A stretch of DNA of 64,000 nt, taken from NCBI GenBank assembly GCA_963978545.1, contig OZ021724.1, positions 101,812,023 through 101,876,022 on the forward strand, given 5' to 3'. The translations under genes and the position numbers were made by a program. A model generated the notes under the pieces. It was not told the origin of the DNA and did no database searches. It saw only the letters and a list, made by a program, of their open reading frames with translations. Numbering within the stretch: the first letter of the stretch is position 1; each line of letters starts with the position of its first letter. The stretch comes from Linyphia triangularis. Lineage: Eukaryota; Arthropoda; Arachnida; Araneae; Linyphiidae. This document shows positions 47,491 to 59,169 of the stretch, one piece after another.

Positions 47491-48035
47491 TGGCGGTCTA
47501 CAACCTTCTGGAGTTGATCTGACAAATGTCAGATATACTGAGGATAAGCAACAACAACAACGCAATTTGTTGGTTGAAAAGTTTAAAAACCATCGATATA
47601 GATAAACAACTGGATAGACTGCTCCATTATCAGTGCAAAGAGAAAAACGCTCCGGGGATTGCGAAGCTGGTGGGAAGGTTAACCAATCACAGTTCACTTT
47701 TATAGTTGGATGGAAATGAGAAAAACCTTGTAAAATGCTAGAGTATATATATATTTTTGCACATTATTACTAATTAAGATCTACTATTGACATTTCTGCT
47801 GTGTACAACCCAAAATTTTATTTTCAATCCTCGGCAATCCGTATTTTTTATCCCACCAACGGTATCTGGCAACGGCTTCATTTTCCCAGCGTTAGGCAGT
47901 TTATCCAGTTGTTTATTTATATCGATGTTAAAAACTCCCTGTTGGCAGTTCAATTTTATGAAAAAGTAGATTTAAAGTTACTCTTCTTCTGGAACATACA
48001 AATGACGATAACGGTTTTTACGAATATGTGGGTTC
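47491..48035 (+). repeat. Duplicated retrotransposon 3' segment, copy 2 (interrupted)
   Basis: Same order of landmarks as 47154-47354, but split after TTTAAAAAC by a 338-bp inverted-repeat element and its 8-bp target duplication. An extra ACAACAACA expansion distinguishes it from copy 1. Confidence 0.9.
47591..47928. mobile_element. hAT-type MITE with CATCGATATAG ends, copy 1
   Basis: Inverted termini of about 32 bp begin CATCGATATAGATAAACAAC and end ATATCGATG. The target duplication is TTAAAAAC at 47583-47590 and 47929-47936. Length is 338 bp, with no open frame of note. The 8-bp duplication suggests the hAT superfamily. The body matches 58220-58542 in reverse orientation. Confidence 0.92.
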
Positions 48036-48779
48036 TCAATCTAATTTCCTCATCCAAGAAGTGAGTTGTCCGTCCCGTTGTAAGAAAACAGAATCCGAGA
48101 AGCTGTGTGGTCCGGAAGATTGCTGGTTGACAGTATCTGCACACCGGACTACAGGAACTTGGTTGAAGCAGTGGGACCTTTGGCCGTGGCAGGATGTTAA
48201 GAAACCAGAAGTCTGTCTCTGTTTCCTGTTTCCTTCCAAGATAAAAAAAGGGAACACCAACTGAGGTGGTTTCTCTTCAGTGATGGACATCCTCCTCCCT
48301 TAAGAGAAGGAACACAATGATATCGGTAGCCTCCATCGGAGTTTGGAGTGAGGGAGGGGGTGATTAATCGGTTTATGTTTTTTTTGGAATGTTTATGTTT
48401 TGTAGGCGGGATTTTGTTTTTGTTTTTTCGGTTATCGAACCTATTTGTTGTGGAGATGTTGTTATCGTGATGATATGAATTTTTTTTTTTTTTTTTTTTT
48501 TTTCTTAAATGAAAGAAAGGCCATTAATAACGCTGACTCCTGAATATAAGCACAACCCAACACTGAACTATTTATAGAGCCATTTGTTGTATCTTCTTCA
48601 ATATTGCTTGCTGATGAGTCAATTGTATTAAAAAAAAACCAGTGTCATAAAATGAATTCCTCAGTTTTTCTACTTAACAAATAAGAGAAATTGCATTTTA
48701 ATTAAACTCAGTCATAAGAAATAAGACTGGTTGTGTCAGTTATAACTCATAATATTTTTGAGATTCCTTTTAGTTTTTG

Positions 48780-48964
48780 GCCGACCAAACGGTATAGTGG
48801 TTAGCGTGCTAGCTTCTAGACCGTGAGGTTGTGGGTTCCGAGTCCCTGTGTTTGGCATGGGTGTTTGTAAATGTATGTTGGCTTGTCTAATGACGAATAT
48901 TTCGGCGCATTATAGTCCTCATGTTGCTGATGGTGCCAGATAATCTGAAAACAACCAACCAACC
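48780..48964 (+). mobile_element. tRNA-derived SINE, copy 5
   Basis: Full-length copy with A-box region GTATAGTGGTTAGCGTG and a B box with one insertion (GGTTCCGAGTCCC). Target duplications TTTTAGTTTTTG (48768-48779) and TTTCAGTTTTTG (48965-48976) differ at one base. Several CpG-to-TpG-type changes in the body suggest some age. Confidence 0.92.
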
Positions 48965-49048
48965 TTTCAGTTTTTGTATTTAAAATTTTAAGAAAACATA
49001 TTTTTTTTTTTTTTTTAATTTGACAATTTTAAAAAACGCACACATACA

Positions 49049-49090
<42 letters not shown>

Positions 49091-49589
49091 GCGTGAAACA
49101 TGATGGAAAATCTTTAATCTTAGAAGAGGGCATACCCATTATAACTTAAATATTTAGTAGGAACTATGCAAAATGGAAAAAATATTAATTTTAGTCGCTT
49201 TAAAAAATAAACTCATGTATAACTTAATTAAAAAAAACACACTCCCCCAGTAGCCGAAATACGCTGGTCAATATAGCTGGACATTGGTCAACCCGATGTG
49301 GATCATTGTGGACTGGCTACTGCTATGAATCTTGGCCAATCCCGCCCACTCCTGGATAAAATATTCAGGAAGTTTTGAAATGTTGAGGCATGGTTTTAAG
49401 ATTGAAATATATTTTCATAAGAAAGCACAGAGGGCTAAAAAAATACGTTTCGGAATATTTTTTACATGTTTATTTTTTAAAAAATTGTGTATTTTGGAAC
49501 CATGTTCAAGTTTCGGCCAGTATTTCAAAAACTTATTTCCAACATTGACCAATACTACTGTTATACCTGGTTCCTTTTAAGAGTAAAAC

Positions 49590-50790
49590 AAGATGGACAA
49601 AATTGGAATTTGGGGCTTTTTAATATACGTGCACATATAAGGGAGACTTGTGTACCTAGGGCCACCCTATTTTTAGTGAATAATGTTTAGTTCTAAGTTT
49701 TTTTACTCACTTGGCAACACCCAATTGATGTTTTGGCAGCCATTTTGAAATCTTACAGGAGAAAGCTGTGGCAAGTTATAAGTGGAAAACGTTTTTTTAT
49801 GGTATGCAGTAACATTTTGCAGCTCATGTCTTTTGTTGTATTACAAAGTTAAGTAAAATATTTTTCTTTGAATTCCAATAAATAATTTTGTTTGTAACAT
49901 TAAGTACTAAATGATATTTTGTTTAAATAAGTCCTTTCTATAAGTGAATTTTTAGTAGAAGACGTTTTATATGAAATTACCAAGTTGTGTACCTAGGGCT
50001 ACACAGTTGCTTATTGTGTTCATATTGCCAAAACCAAAATCTGTTGGGACCTCGAAGCAATAAATGCATGCAGCTCATTTTTTTGGAATCAGTTTTTCAA
50101 GTTATGAAATTCCCTAATAATTTGAAGTGGTTAGCGTGCTTGCTTCTAGACCGCGAGGTTGCGGGTTCGAGTCCCGTGTTGGCATGGGTGTTTGTAAATG
50201 TATGTTGGTTTGTCTAATGACGAATGTTTCGGCGCATTATAGCCCTCGTGTTGCTGACGGCGCCAGATAATCTGAAAACAACCAACCAACCTAATAATTT
50301 GACACATCGCAATTTGTTATAGTTATTATATGATAAACCAATGACTGGTAATTACTTGATATTGTTTCTTTTATAAAATTCGTCTGCGTTTGTTTTCTAT
50401 TTATTATGGATTGAAACCTCACTTAAATAGAACGGCTCTAGATACATCAGCTGCTGGCCCTAGGTACAACGAGGTCTTGTACCTAGGGCCATTTGTCAGA
50501 TTTCTTTAAAAACCTGCTATTTGACAGAATCTATATTATTTAAAGTATTTATATTAATCCCAATGGGAAGTAATTACTATAACGATGTATGCATATCATT
50601 TTCTCATTCTTTAAACGTTTCTGTGGCTTATATTTTCTGTATTGGAAAAAGACAGCCATGGGTACTCAGGTCTCCCCTAATACAAATAACAAATAATAAT
50701 TAAAGAAGATGGATAAATTTGGACGTGAAAAATCACACCCTTTTTTAAGAATGAAACATGATAATCAAATTTGGACTTTGTCTTTTTTAA
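49590..50790 (+). repeat. Diverged repeat with recurring GTACCTAGGGCC motif
   Basis: GTGTACCTAGGG occurs at about 49650 and 49987, and GGCCCTAGGTAC/GTACCTAGGGCC as a perfect 12-bp inverted pair at 50456-50467 and 50479-50490. Two stretches near 49590-49640 and 50750-50810 are alignable and would translate to related peptides (DGQNWNLGLFNIRAHI and DNQIWTLSFLNKRSHI). The interval may be a decayed element; type unknown. SINE copy 6 is inserted within it. Confidence 0.4.
50126..50289 (+). mobile_element. tRNA-derived SINE, copy 6, slightly 5'-truncated
   Basis: Begins inside the A box (AGTGGTTAGCGTGC), with an intact B box GGTTCGAGTCCC, full body and CCAACCAACC tail. A perfect 13-bp duplication CCTAATAATTTGA at 50113-50125 and 50290-50302 delimits it. 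Confidence 0.95.
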
Positions 50791-51272
50791 ACAAACGTTC
50801 ACACATAGTCATATATTTACCTTCAAAGCTGAGCAAGTCTGACGGAAATAAATCCATCACGAGCACAGAGAAACATTCAAATAGGTTCGCATCACGTACT
50901 AACGACCCATTGTTATTACACATCAATTTCCGTTTTTCTTATGGCTGGCTAACCAAATGCATGCCTTGAACATAGATTTTTCTAATGAAAAGACTTTCGT
51001 TGCTGTCAATGATAGTTGTGACAGGAGCACGTGCGAAACTGATCTCACCGGAAGCATGGTAATCGCAGGTCCATTACAAGGGAGGCTAGCATGCTGTTTT
51101 ATTGTGATATCCTTATGGAATGCAACGTTTTTTTAGAATGGAATAATATAACACATTTTTTTTTTTAATATAAATCCTTTATAGGCATTGCCATTTTTTT
51201 ATTTTTTATTTATTAACTCAGGCAGCGTGTTCTTGGTGTTTGCACCTAATTTTAAATATTAAAAGCAGCCTT

Positions 51273-51940
51273 AATGGTCAAAGAGGAGACTGCAATTTTT
51301 GGACCCCATCGAACATCATTCTGAATTTTTTTTTATAGAAATTGGAGAAAAGTGAGTAGATTAGGAATCCACTGGTTTGCCGTGGCAAAAATGGCCGAAA
51401 CTGGTCAAAAATCGACTTGGAATGAGTGGAACTAAAATCCGATTGCCAAATATGTCATAACTTGCCAAAAAGTGAACACACTTTTTCGTCTGGCAACCCA
51501 CTGCATTTTGATTTTCAATGAGAAAAAGTGCAAATGATTTCTGATCTCTGGCTCGGAAAACTTGTATCTTTTAAAAGCAAGCCAAATTGGCGACATTAGT
51601 TGCGTCATCAGTGACGTAATGTTTATTGCCAACTTGGCTCCCTTTTAATAGATGCAAGTAGACCGTCGACAGATATCTGAATCGTCTGCAACCTTATTAA
51701 TTGAAAATTAAAGAGTGAGGGTTACCAAATAAAAAAAATGCTCATTATTTGGCAAGTTATGGCGCATTTGGCAATTTGATTTAGTTCAACTTATTAAAAG
51801 TCGATTTTTGACCAGTGTCGGCCATTTTTGCCACGACAGACCAGTGGATTCGTAATCTACTCACTTTTCTCTAATTTCTATAAAAAATTCAGAATGATGT
51901 TCGATGTAGTCCAAAAATTGCAGCTGCCTCTCAGTCTATA
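51273..51940 (-). mobile_element. Foldback element FB1, copy C (reverse orientation)
   Basis: The arms match copies A and B, and the non-palindromic middle is the reverse complement of theirs. The right terminus ...CTCAGTCTATA is well kept and the left terminus is degenerate. It is inserted into R1 copy 3. Confidence 0.88.
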
Positions 51941-52420
51941 TCAGAAAAATATGCGGCATACTACGTTTCAAAATTGATTTATTAAAACTTAATCTGAATT
52001 TATGCATTCATTTATAATCATCTTTTATTTATTCTGATTAAAGCAATTTTCTGATTAACACAATTTCCGCAATGATTGGTTAAAATTCTTTCATTTACAA
52101 CTTTACAACGCAATGCAACGTTGAATTCATTGTGCGTCACACCTTAGTAAATTTATGCATTCGTGTCCAGTAATTATTTTATTTATTCTGTTTTAAAATA
52201 ATTTTGGGAACAGGAAATAGTTTCAACAATGATCGGTTGAATGGTGTTTGTTTTTAATCCAAAATCGTTGTAGAAACTTGTGTAAAAGCGACCTTTTAGT
52301 GACATTGACTGTTCACAAAACTTGATAAAATTCATTGTCATCGACATCGAATCTATATGTCAAGTTTCAACTTGATTAGATGACGGCAAGTGGATTAATC
52401 AGGCTTCCGCAGATTGGCCC

Positions 52421-52544
<124 letters not shown>

Positions 52545-52545
52545 A

Positions 52546-54915
52546 ATTTTTTAATCAAATCCTATTCAGTTTAGCAAATTATCAAAAATTTGAGGAAGAT
52601 AATTTTAGTTAAGCTCAAACATTTATTCAAATTGAAACATAGAGCATTAATGTGAAACATCTTTAAAATGATTTCGTAAAACTTACTTTCTTTTTCATTG
52701 ATATATATACCATAGAATCTTCTCTTACAGAAAATTTCAAATGAATAATATTTGTTTTAAAATTCTGTAATAATTGGAATTTTTGAAAAAGGTGAAAACT
52801 ATTGCAAAACATTAAACAGGAAAATACAAAAATAAGAGGCAACAACTTTTGATATTTAAATGCCACAGCGTTGTGATAATAATTTTGCCGTCTAGTTATA
52901 GATAAAAGAAAATATTAACCACTTTTATGTATATTTTAAGAAGTTTATGAAAAAAAAGTATTCAAATCTAAAATTCCATTTTTAGCACTGGCCATTTTTA
53001 CCAAGGTAGATATATTCAATCGTTAACGATAGTTATATCATATTTTTTTTTATTGCTCTGCCAGTTTTCCTATATAAAAATGAATAAAGAATATGTTTTA
53101 ATAATATGATTATCTTTATTACTACAAAAAATCTTCAAAAGGCTATTCCTGCTTATTTTCTTTCTCATTTTTGACTATTAATTAGTTTCATAAAAAGCCT
53201 TATAATTTGTTCACCTAAACTATCTTCCGATCTTAAGATCACAATTTCTGACTCCCATCAATGTATACAAACAAATTATTCGAAGAGTAAGAAAGCAATT
53301 TATATTTCTGGAATAAATCAAATTAATTTGCTCAGTTATAAAATCTAAGCAAGAAAGCATAAAAACAAACCCTGTAACTCTAATTTCCTGTTATCTTTAT
53401 CATCTCAAACAGCAAAGTAAAAATACATTTCAATTACCCTAGATGCGATTTATTTTTCAAAAGGTTCGCCTTACACCAAACTTCAGCTTTAGACAGAAAA
53501 AAATTCCACAAATTTATTGTTATTAATAACAATTACAAGTGTGAGTCTGGAAATACAAATTCGGAGAGGAATTTACCCGGATGCAAAACAGATACGCCAT
53601 TTTTTACTTCTTTTATTTAACGTATATATGCCTCTCTAAGCTTCCATAATTTTACTACTAACATTAGAAGATTTTCAAAAGCGGAAGATATATATATTTT
53701 TTTGCCTTTCCGCTTGTTCTAACTTGGTGAAATGCCTCTTTCTCTGTTTCAACTCCAAATGAAAATGAACACGGGATGTTGCCAGAAACAATAATGAAAA
53801 GAAAATTAAAAAAATAAATAAAATAAAGAAAGTAAAAAAAAAAAAAAACGTTCCGAATATTCAACATGACGTATGATTAAGTTACTTCATTAACTTGAGT
53901 TTTCCCTTTTCCTCTTTTGATTGTTTAATTAAGAGAACTTTTGCAGAACGCCATTTTTTTTTCGAGTTCTTTTTTTCTTTCTGGGTGAGTGTTTTAGCAA
54001 TGTTCTCTTTTGTGCTTCAGACTCAGTAATTTTCCAACCTCCGAAATGAACATAGCGACTGTTTGTGTGGGAAAAATGGAGAGGGGGGAGGGAGTAACTG
54101 AAAATAAATGTTTTGTGCCTTTTAATTACATGAAATGGAGTAGAGTCACTCTGGTTTTTCGCTTTCGGGTAGTTCCTGATAAAAACAGAGGAGGGGGGGG
54201 GGCTATTTAATTTATTTATGTAATAATCTCGACCACCCCTTAGTACAATCTGCGCCTCTCCTTTCCAGTTTTGCTGATAAGACAATGGAAGAGCGTCCAT
54301 AAAAAATGTCTTTCGTCGTAATAGGCTGACTCTGGAGCAATGCCAGAAAGGAAATTAGGAAAAGTACGCCTTTTCAACAATCCGGAAATCTTTTTTCTTT
54401 TCTCTAGTTGTTTTCGCGTCTTCTTTTAATTTTATTTATTAAATATCATCTTCGCTTTTGGATTTTACTACTATCTTCGAGTTCGTTTTTTTTTCTTTAT
54501 TCCTTTCTGTTTTTCTTCCCTTAAGCAAACTCTTATAAACGGGGTATTTTTTTTTTGCATTTTTAATCTAAAAGATATTATGTAAGATGAAGATTTACTA
54601 ATATGAAGAAAATGATAATGAAAATAATGGGATGTAAATGGAATGAAAAAAAAGGATAATTAAAGGATCAAACGAAATGAAAAAAAAAAAAAAAATCTAC
54701 TTAGGAAATTAACTACAATTAACTATTTCGACTTATCACTTAATAAAAAGAAAGATAATTTACAACTAATTAAATTAAATGAGAAAAAGAGGAAAGCCTT
54801 AATTACTTTTTCGTAAACCACAAATAATAATTATCTAATAAAAGTGCATTAAAATAAAATGGTATTTAGAGATAATTAAATGCATTTCAAGTAGTATATA
54901 TCCCAACAAAAACGT
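52546..54915. other. AT-rich intergenic stretch, nothing recognised
   Basis: No exon, repeat family of this window or mobile element is recognised. Homopolymer A/T runs and a G-rich patch (54075-54093 and 54189-54202) are the only marked features. A 123-codon minus-strand frame (53929-54300) has no recognised domain and crosses the homopolymer tracts. Confidence 0.4.
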
Positions 54916-55101
54916 GCTGACCAAACGGTATAGTGGTTAGCGTACTAGCTTCTAGACCACGAGGTTGCGGGTTCCGAGTCCCGTGTTTGGCATGGGTGTT
55001 TGTAAATGTATGTTGGCTTGTCTAATGACGAATGTTCGGCTTATTATAGCCCTCGTGTTGCTGACTGCGCCAGATAATCTGAAAACAACCAACCAACCAA
55101 A
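54916..55101 (+). mobile_element. tRNA-derived SINE, copy 7
   Basis: Full-length copy (GCTGACCAAACGGTATAGTG to a CCAACCAACCAA tail) with a B box carrying one insertion. The perfect 14-bp duplication CCCAACAAAAACGT at 54902-54915 and 55102-55115 delimits it. Confidence 0.95.
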
Positions 55102-55146
55102 CCCAACAAAAACGTCTCTGTAAAAAGGCGCCAAGTTCTTCATGCA

Positions 55147-55710
55147 ATGATTATGACCGTGAAAAGTGTTGAGATCTAAAGTAGAGCCAAGTTGAAAGTT
55201 GTTGTAAATTACGGGTAATGAAAATTAGTAAAATGTTCTTCTATAAGTCCAAATTCTCATGCATATGCCTGAATATCAAGTTACAAAATCTCTTGTGTGA
55301 CTTTACCATTAAGCGTCAGTGAACCAGAATACGTAATGAACAAATGTCACAAATCAGTTAGCATTTAGCCCTAAATTTGCAGCTAGATATCTAGGCCCAT
55401 GCAAGAAAATTTTAACTTCGAGAAGAAAATTTTACAACTTTTCATTGCCAGTAATTTACACTACCTTTGTACTCGAGGCCTTTTCCGCGCGGAGGTACCA
55501 GCAACTCGAGAAGTTTCGCGGCATTTTTGGTTCGTCCCGCTGCATAGAAACTAAATACAGTCATTGGCCTTGCATCGAATTCCCGCATCAAACCTAGTGG
55601 TCCTCTCGAGTTGCGGCATCCAATCATGTGGTGCCAGAGAGGCGCCACTAGAGCGTAAAGGGTTAAACTTGGCTCTACTTTAGATCTTAATACTTTTCAC
55701 GGCCATAATT
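55147..55710. mobile_element. Inverted-repeat element with GATCTAAAGTAGAGCCAAGT ends
   Basis: About 44-bp ends, ATTATGACCGTGAAAAGTGT through GAGCCAAGTT at the left and their complement at the right (AACTTGGCTCTACTTTAGAT ... ACGGCCATAAT), enclose about 470 bp. The inner right half (55440-55660) is GC-rich and ends GCGTAAAGGGTTAA, like a piggyBac-type right end, so a second element may be nested here. No transposase. Confidence 0.75.
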
Positions 55711-56129
55711 TAGAGATAATTTAAATACACACGAAGTAGTATATGTATAATTAATTTGCTAAAATTAATGCTTATATTTTAGAAATTTTTATTTTAATGT
55801 TCTACATTCTCGTGTTATTTTACTAAAAATTATAATATCAAATCTTTTAACTGTAGTGAATAAGGAATTCAACACGTATTTCGCTTGCTTGCTCCACTGC
55901 ATTACAACTTAGCATTCAGCAAAATACATGTACAGCGTTTACGGGAGCTTGATGGGAAAACAATTTGCAGTGGGAATTTGAGCTCTACTTGCACCCTGGA
56001 AGTAATGTATTCAGATCATGATGTTATTCTATCAATTAAGAATAGAACCCTTAAAAACAACGTTTTTAATATAAATCGATTATATACATTGTCAATTTTT
56101 ATATTAATTAGCACAGCCCCGTTTCTGTT

Positions 56130-56575
56130 GTCAGCGTGGGCTTGTTTTTAATATTTAAAATTAGATGCCAACACTATCTCTATTAGCAAAATATAAGGTA
56201 AACAACTTTTCAACATTTATTCATTAAAAGTGAAAGAGAATTTATGCACTCACATCTAAATATCTTTTATTTATTCTTATTAAAATAAATTTATTATTTA
56301 TTTATTAAAATAATTTTGGCAACAGGAATGAGCTTCTTCAATGATCGGTTAAGTTTTTAGGACGATTGCAAATTGGTTTATTAGTATTCCGTAAAAGCGA
56401 TCTTTTAAGTACAGCCACTAAAATTTGATAGAATGCATTGTCATCGACATCGAATCTATCTGCGAAGTTTCAAACCGATTGAATGACGGCAAAGGGGTTA
56501 ATTAGGGCTCCGAAGATTTTCCCGTCATCGATACACACAGACATTTAACCACCCAATCACACACATACACACGAA
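56130..56575 (+). repeat. Dispersed repeat R1, copy 4
   Basis: Contains GAATTTATGCACTCAC, TTTTGGCAACAGGAATGAGC, TGTCATCGACATCGAATC and GATGACGGCAAAGGGGTTAA, and ends in a short CA-rich tail (ACACACATACACACG). The internal TTTATTTATT part is short, so it approximates the unexpanded state. Confidence 0.82.
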
Positions 56576-56689
56576 ATCAAAGTTAATAATTTAAAAATGA
56601 AATTGTTACCTATGTTGTAGTTTCGTGTGTCGTTAAGTGAATGGATTTTTTGTTCTGACAATTATGTTGTTTTGAATAAATCACTTTAA

Positions 56690-57740
56690 AGATATATTGA
56701 TACATTTATTCATCTTAAAATATTTATTAATATTTGTACATTCAATTATTTTAATACATCTATTAATTTTTTAACATTTATTGACTTTGCTACATTTAAT
56801 AATTTTTACACATCTTTTCATTTTAATACATTTGTTATTTTTTCAAAATTTATTCATCTTTATTCATTTATTCCCATTTATTTACTTTGATTATCATTTA
56901 TTCATTTTTATTCAGTTATTAGTTTTTATAAATTCGTTAATTTATTGATTTTAATATATTTATTCATTTTTATATAAATGTTAATTCATGATCATGTATT
57001 CTTTAAATACTTTTATTGCCTTTTGTCCACTTGTATTTTTGTACATAAACTTATACATTTATTGAAACTTTATACGTTTTTTAATTTTTATTCAGTTTTC
57101 AGTTTTTATGGATCAGTTTTGTTTATTCAGACGCGATTTTATTTATTTTGGTTTATTATCTTATTCATTTTCTTTAATTCACATTTATCTAAGTATTATG
57201 CACAGTTTTACAAAATTATTTTCTATTCACTTACTCAATTTGAATTCATTTTATATTCATTTAGTATTCATTTACTCAATTTATATTCAATTTTATTTGT
57301 TTTAATTTCTTTTACTATTTTATTTATTTTATTCGTCTTATTCATTTAATTATTTTATTCGTTTTATATGCATGTACACAATTCGTATTCATTTTGTAGT
57401 CCTTTATTTATTTTGCCGACCAAACGGTGTAGTGGTTAGCGTGCTGGTTTCTAGACCGCGAGGTTGCAGGATCGAGTCCCGTGTTAGGCATGGGTGTTTG
57501 TAAATGTATGTTGGCTTGTCTAGTGACGAAAGTTTCGGCGCATTATAGCCCTCGTGTTGCTGACGGCGCCAGATAATCTGAATACAACCAACCAACCTTT
57601 ATTTATTTTGTATTCATTTATTTATTTTATATTCAATTTTATTCATCTATTCATTTTGTATAAATTTTATATTCAGTCAAATGTCATATTCTCTTGTTAT
57701 TCTATCTACCAATTCCTCTCTAATTTCAAGTTTAACCATT
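56690..57740. repeat. Degenerate TTTATTCATTTTA low-complexity block
   Basis: About 1 kb is dominated by imperfect TTTATTCATT / TTTATATTCA words, with no fixed period. It resembles a decayed ATTC/ATTT microsatellite. SINE copy 8 interrupts it at 57416. Open frames here (up to 123 codons) read the repeat as Phe/Ile/Leu/Tyr-rich peptides and are not genes. Confidence 0.7.
57416..57595 (+). mobile_element. tRNA-derived SINE, copy 8
   Basis: Full-length 180-bp copy. The perfect 15-bp duplication CCTTTATTTATTTTG is at 57401-57415 and 57596-57610. It entered the low-complexity block. The B box reads GGATCGAGTCCC. Confidence 0.95.
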
Positions 57741-57909
57741 AAAGTGGTTTAATGTTTCTTCGTTAGATTTAAAAGTTACTGGAATGGGATTTATAAAAGC
57801 ATATATTGATATATTTATTTCTTACTTTTGTGGAACCAAATTACGCATATAATTACTCCAAAAAAGAAACAAATTAAGTATTCAGGGATATTTTATAATC
57901 TGAATAAAA

Positions 57910-57990
57910 TGTTGGTTGGCTGGTTGGTTTGGTTGGTATGAGTTTAACAGCGCAAGGGCAACACTTGGGCCATACTGCGCCATTTGAAAT
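57910..57990 (-). mobile_element. Possible 3' end of a second SINE-like family
   Basis: GGTTGGCTGGTTGGTTTGGT is followed by AACAGCGCAAGGGCAACACT and CCATACTGCGCC. Read on the minus strand it ends in a CCAACC-type tail like the main SINE, but the body differs. Only a fragment is present and no tRNA head is seen. Confidence 0.4.
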
Positions 57991-58090
57991 AATTCACTTA
58001 AATTAATTCGTTATTTACTCACTTATTCCTTAATTTCGTCTATCTTTTTACACCTCTCTAGTTTCATGTTTAAGATTTAATTATCTAGAT

Positions 58091-58219
58091 CAACGGTTCC
58101 CAACCTTTATCGTCCTGCGGACCACATATTTTGTAAAAAAAACAAACTTTGAGCTCCACTACTTTATAACGTTCCACATCGGGATTGGCTAACGTCGAGT
58201 GATTTTGGCCAGCGTTGTT
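58091..58219 (+). mobile_element. hAT-like terminal fragment
   Basis: CAACGGTTCCCAACCTTTAT followed by CGTCCTGCGGACCAC resembles the common CAGxGGTTCCCAACCTTT...GCGGACC terminus of many hAT elements. No matching right end is visible. A MITE follows at 58220, so the fragment was probably interrupted. Confidence 0.5.
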
Positions 58220-58542
58220 CATCGATATAGATAAACAACTGGATAGACTGCTTAACGCTGAGAAAATGAAATCGTTGCCAGATGCAATTGGTGGGATAAA
58301 AAATACGGATTGCCGAGGATTGAAAATAAAATTTTGCAGAAATGTCAATAGTAGACCTTAATTAGTAATAATGTGCCAAAAAATTTATACTCTAACACTT
58401 TACAAGGTTTTTCGCATTCCCATCCAACTATAAATGTGAACTGTGATTGGTTAATCTTCCCACCAACTTCGCAATCCCCGGCGCGTTTTTCTCTTTTCAT
58501 TGACAATGGAGCAGTCTATCCAGTTGTTTATCTATATCGATG
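58220..58542. mobile_element. hAT-type MITE with CATCGATATAG ends, copy 2
   Basis: Same inverted termini as 47591-47928 and a 323-bp body in the opposite orientation (for example TGTGAACTGTGATTGGTTAA versus TTAACCAATCACAGTTCACT). Flanking octamers GCGTTGTT and GCTTTTTT agree at 6 of 8 positions, so this insertion is older than copy 1. Confidence 0.9.
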
Positions 58543-58578
58543 GCTTTTTTGTGCTACTGGGGTTCTTAAACTCATACA

Positions 58579-59169
58579 CAGGGGTGTAGTGAAGCGGGAA
58601 CGCGTGGGAACGGCGATCCTGTACCGTTTTAATAGGAGGAACGGCGTTCCCTCACCTAAAAATTTAATTTTTTTTTTACAGGAAACTGAACGCAAAACTA
58701 TGCTTTCGTTTTCTACCCACAACTTCAGAGCTGAGCAGGCAAGTTCTAGTATTTGCAAAACACTTGAAAGAGTTGCGGCCACCCCCATATGGCCATTCCA
58801 ACGACAATCCGACACATGCAATACTATGATTCATACAATGGCAATTACCTTCTTCGACGAATGATCTGTATTTGTGGATGAATTCCAGACGTCAGATTTA
58901 TATGGCTCGTCATGAATACGGACTAAAACTCACGTACACAAGTTCACGCCAACTATCTCCATTTAAAAAAAAACAACAAAATTGTGGTCTGGCACACACA
59001 GTTCTTTGCTCCCTTACCTTGAAGAAGGTTTCTGCTCCTCTAATTTTAACGGGAACGCTAACCGATTTATCGACTAAAGTGATATAACGTTTTGTTTTTT
59101 CAATTCTTATATCATTCACTTTATGTGATATAGAGTTCCCACACATTTTTATTTTACACTACACCACTG
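58579..59169. mobile_element. 591-bp hAT-type element with CAGGGGTGTAGTG ends
   Basis: Left end CAGGGGTGTAGTG, right end CACTACACCACTG (inverted, one mismatch), and the perfect 8-bp duplication CTCATACA at 58571-58578 and 59170-59177. Subterminal CGTGGGAACG / GTTCCCACA motifs are also inverted. No transposase frame is recognised. Confidence 0.93.

Noticed and set aside
56978..57349. 123-codon Phe/Ile/Leu/Tyr-rich frame as a membrane protein
   Set aside because: Translation of the TTTATTCA low-complexity block.
58373..58864. 163-codon frame as a gene
   Set aside because: It spans the end of one MITE and the start of another, so it is a chance frame across transposon junctions.
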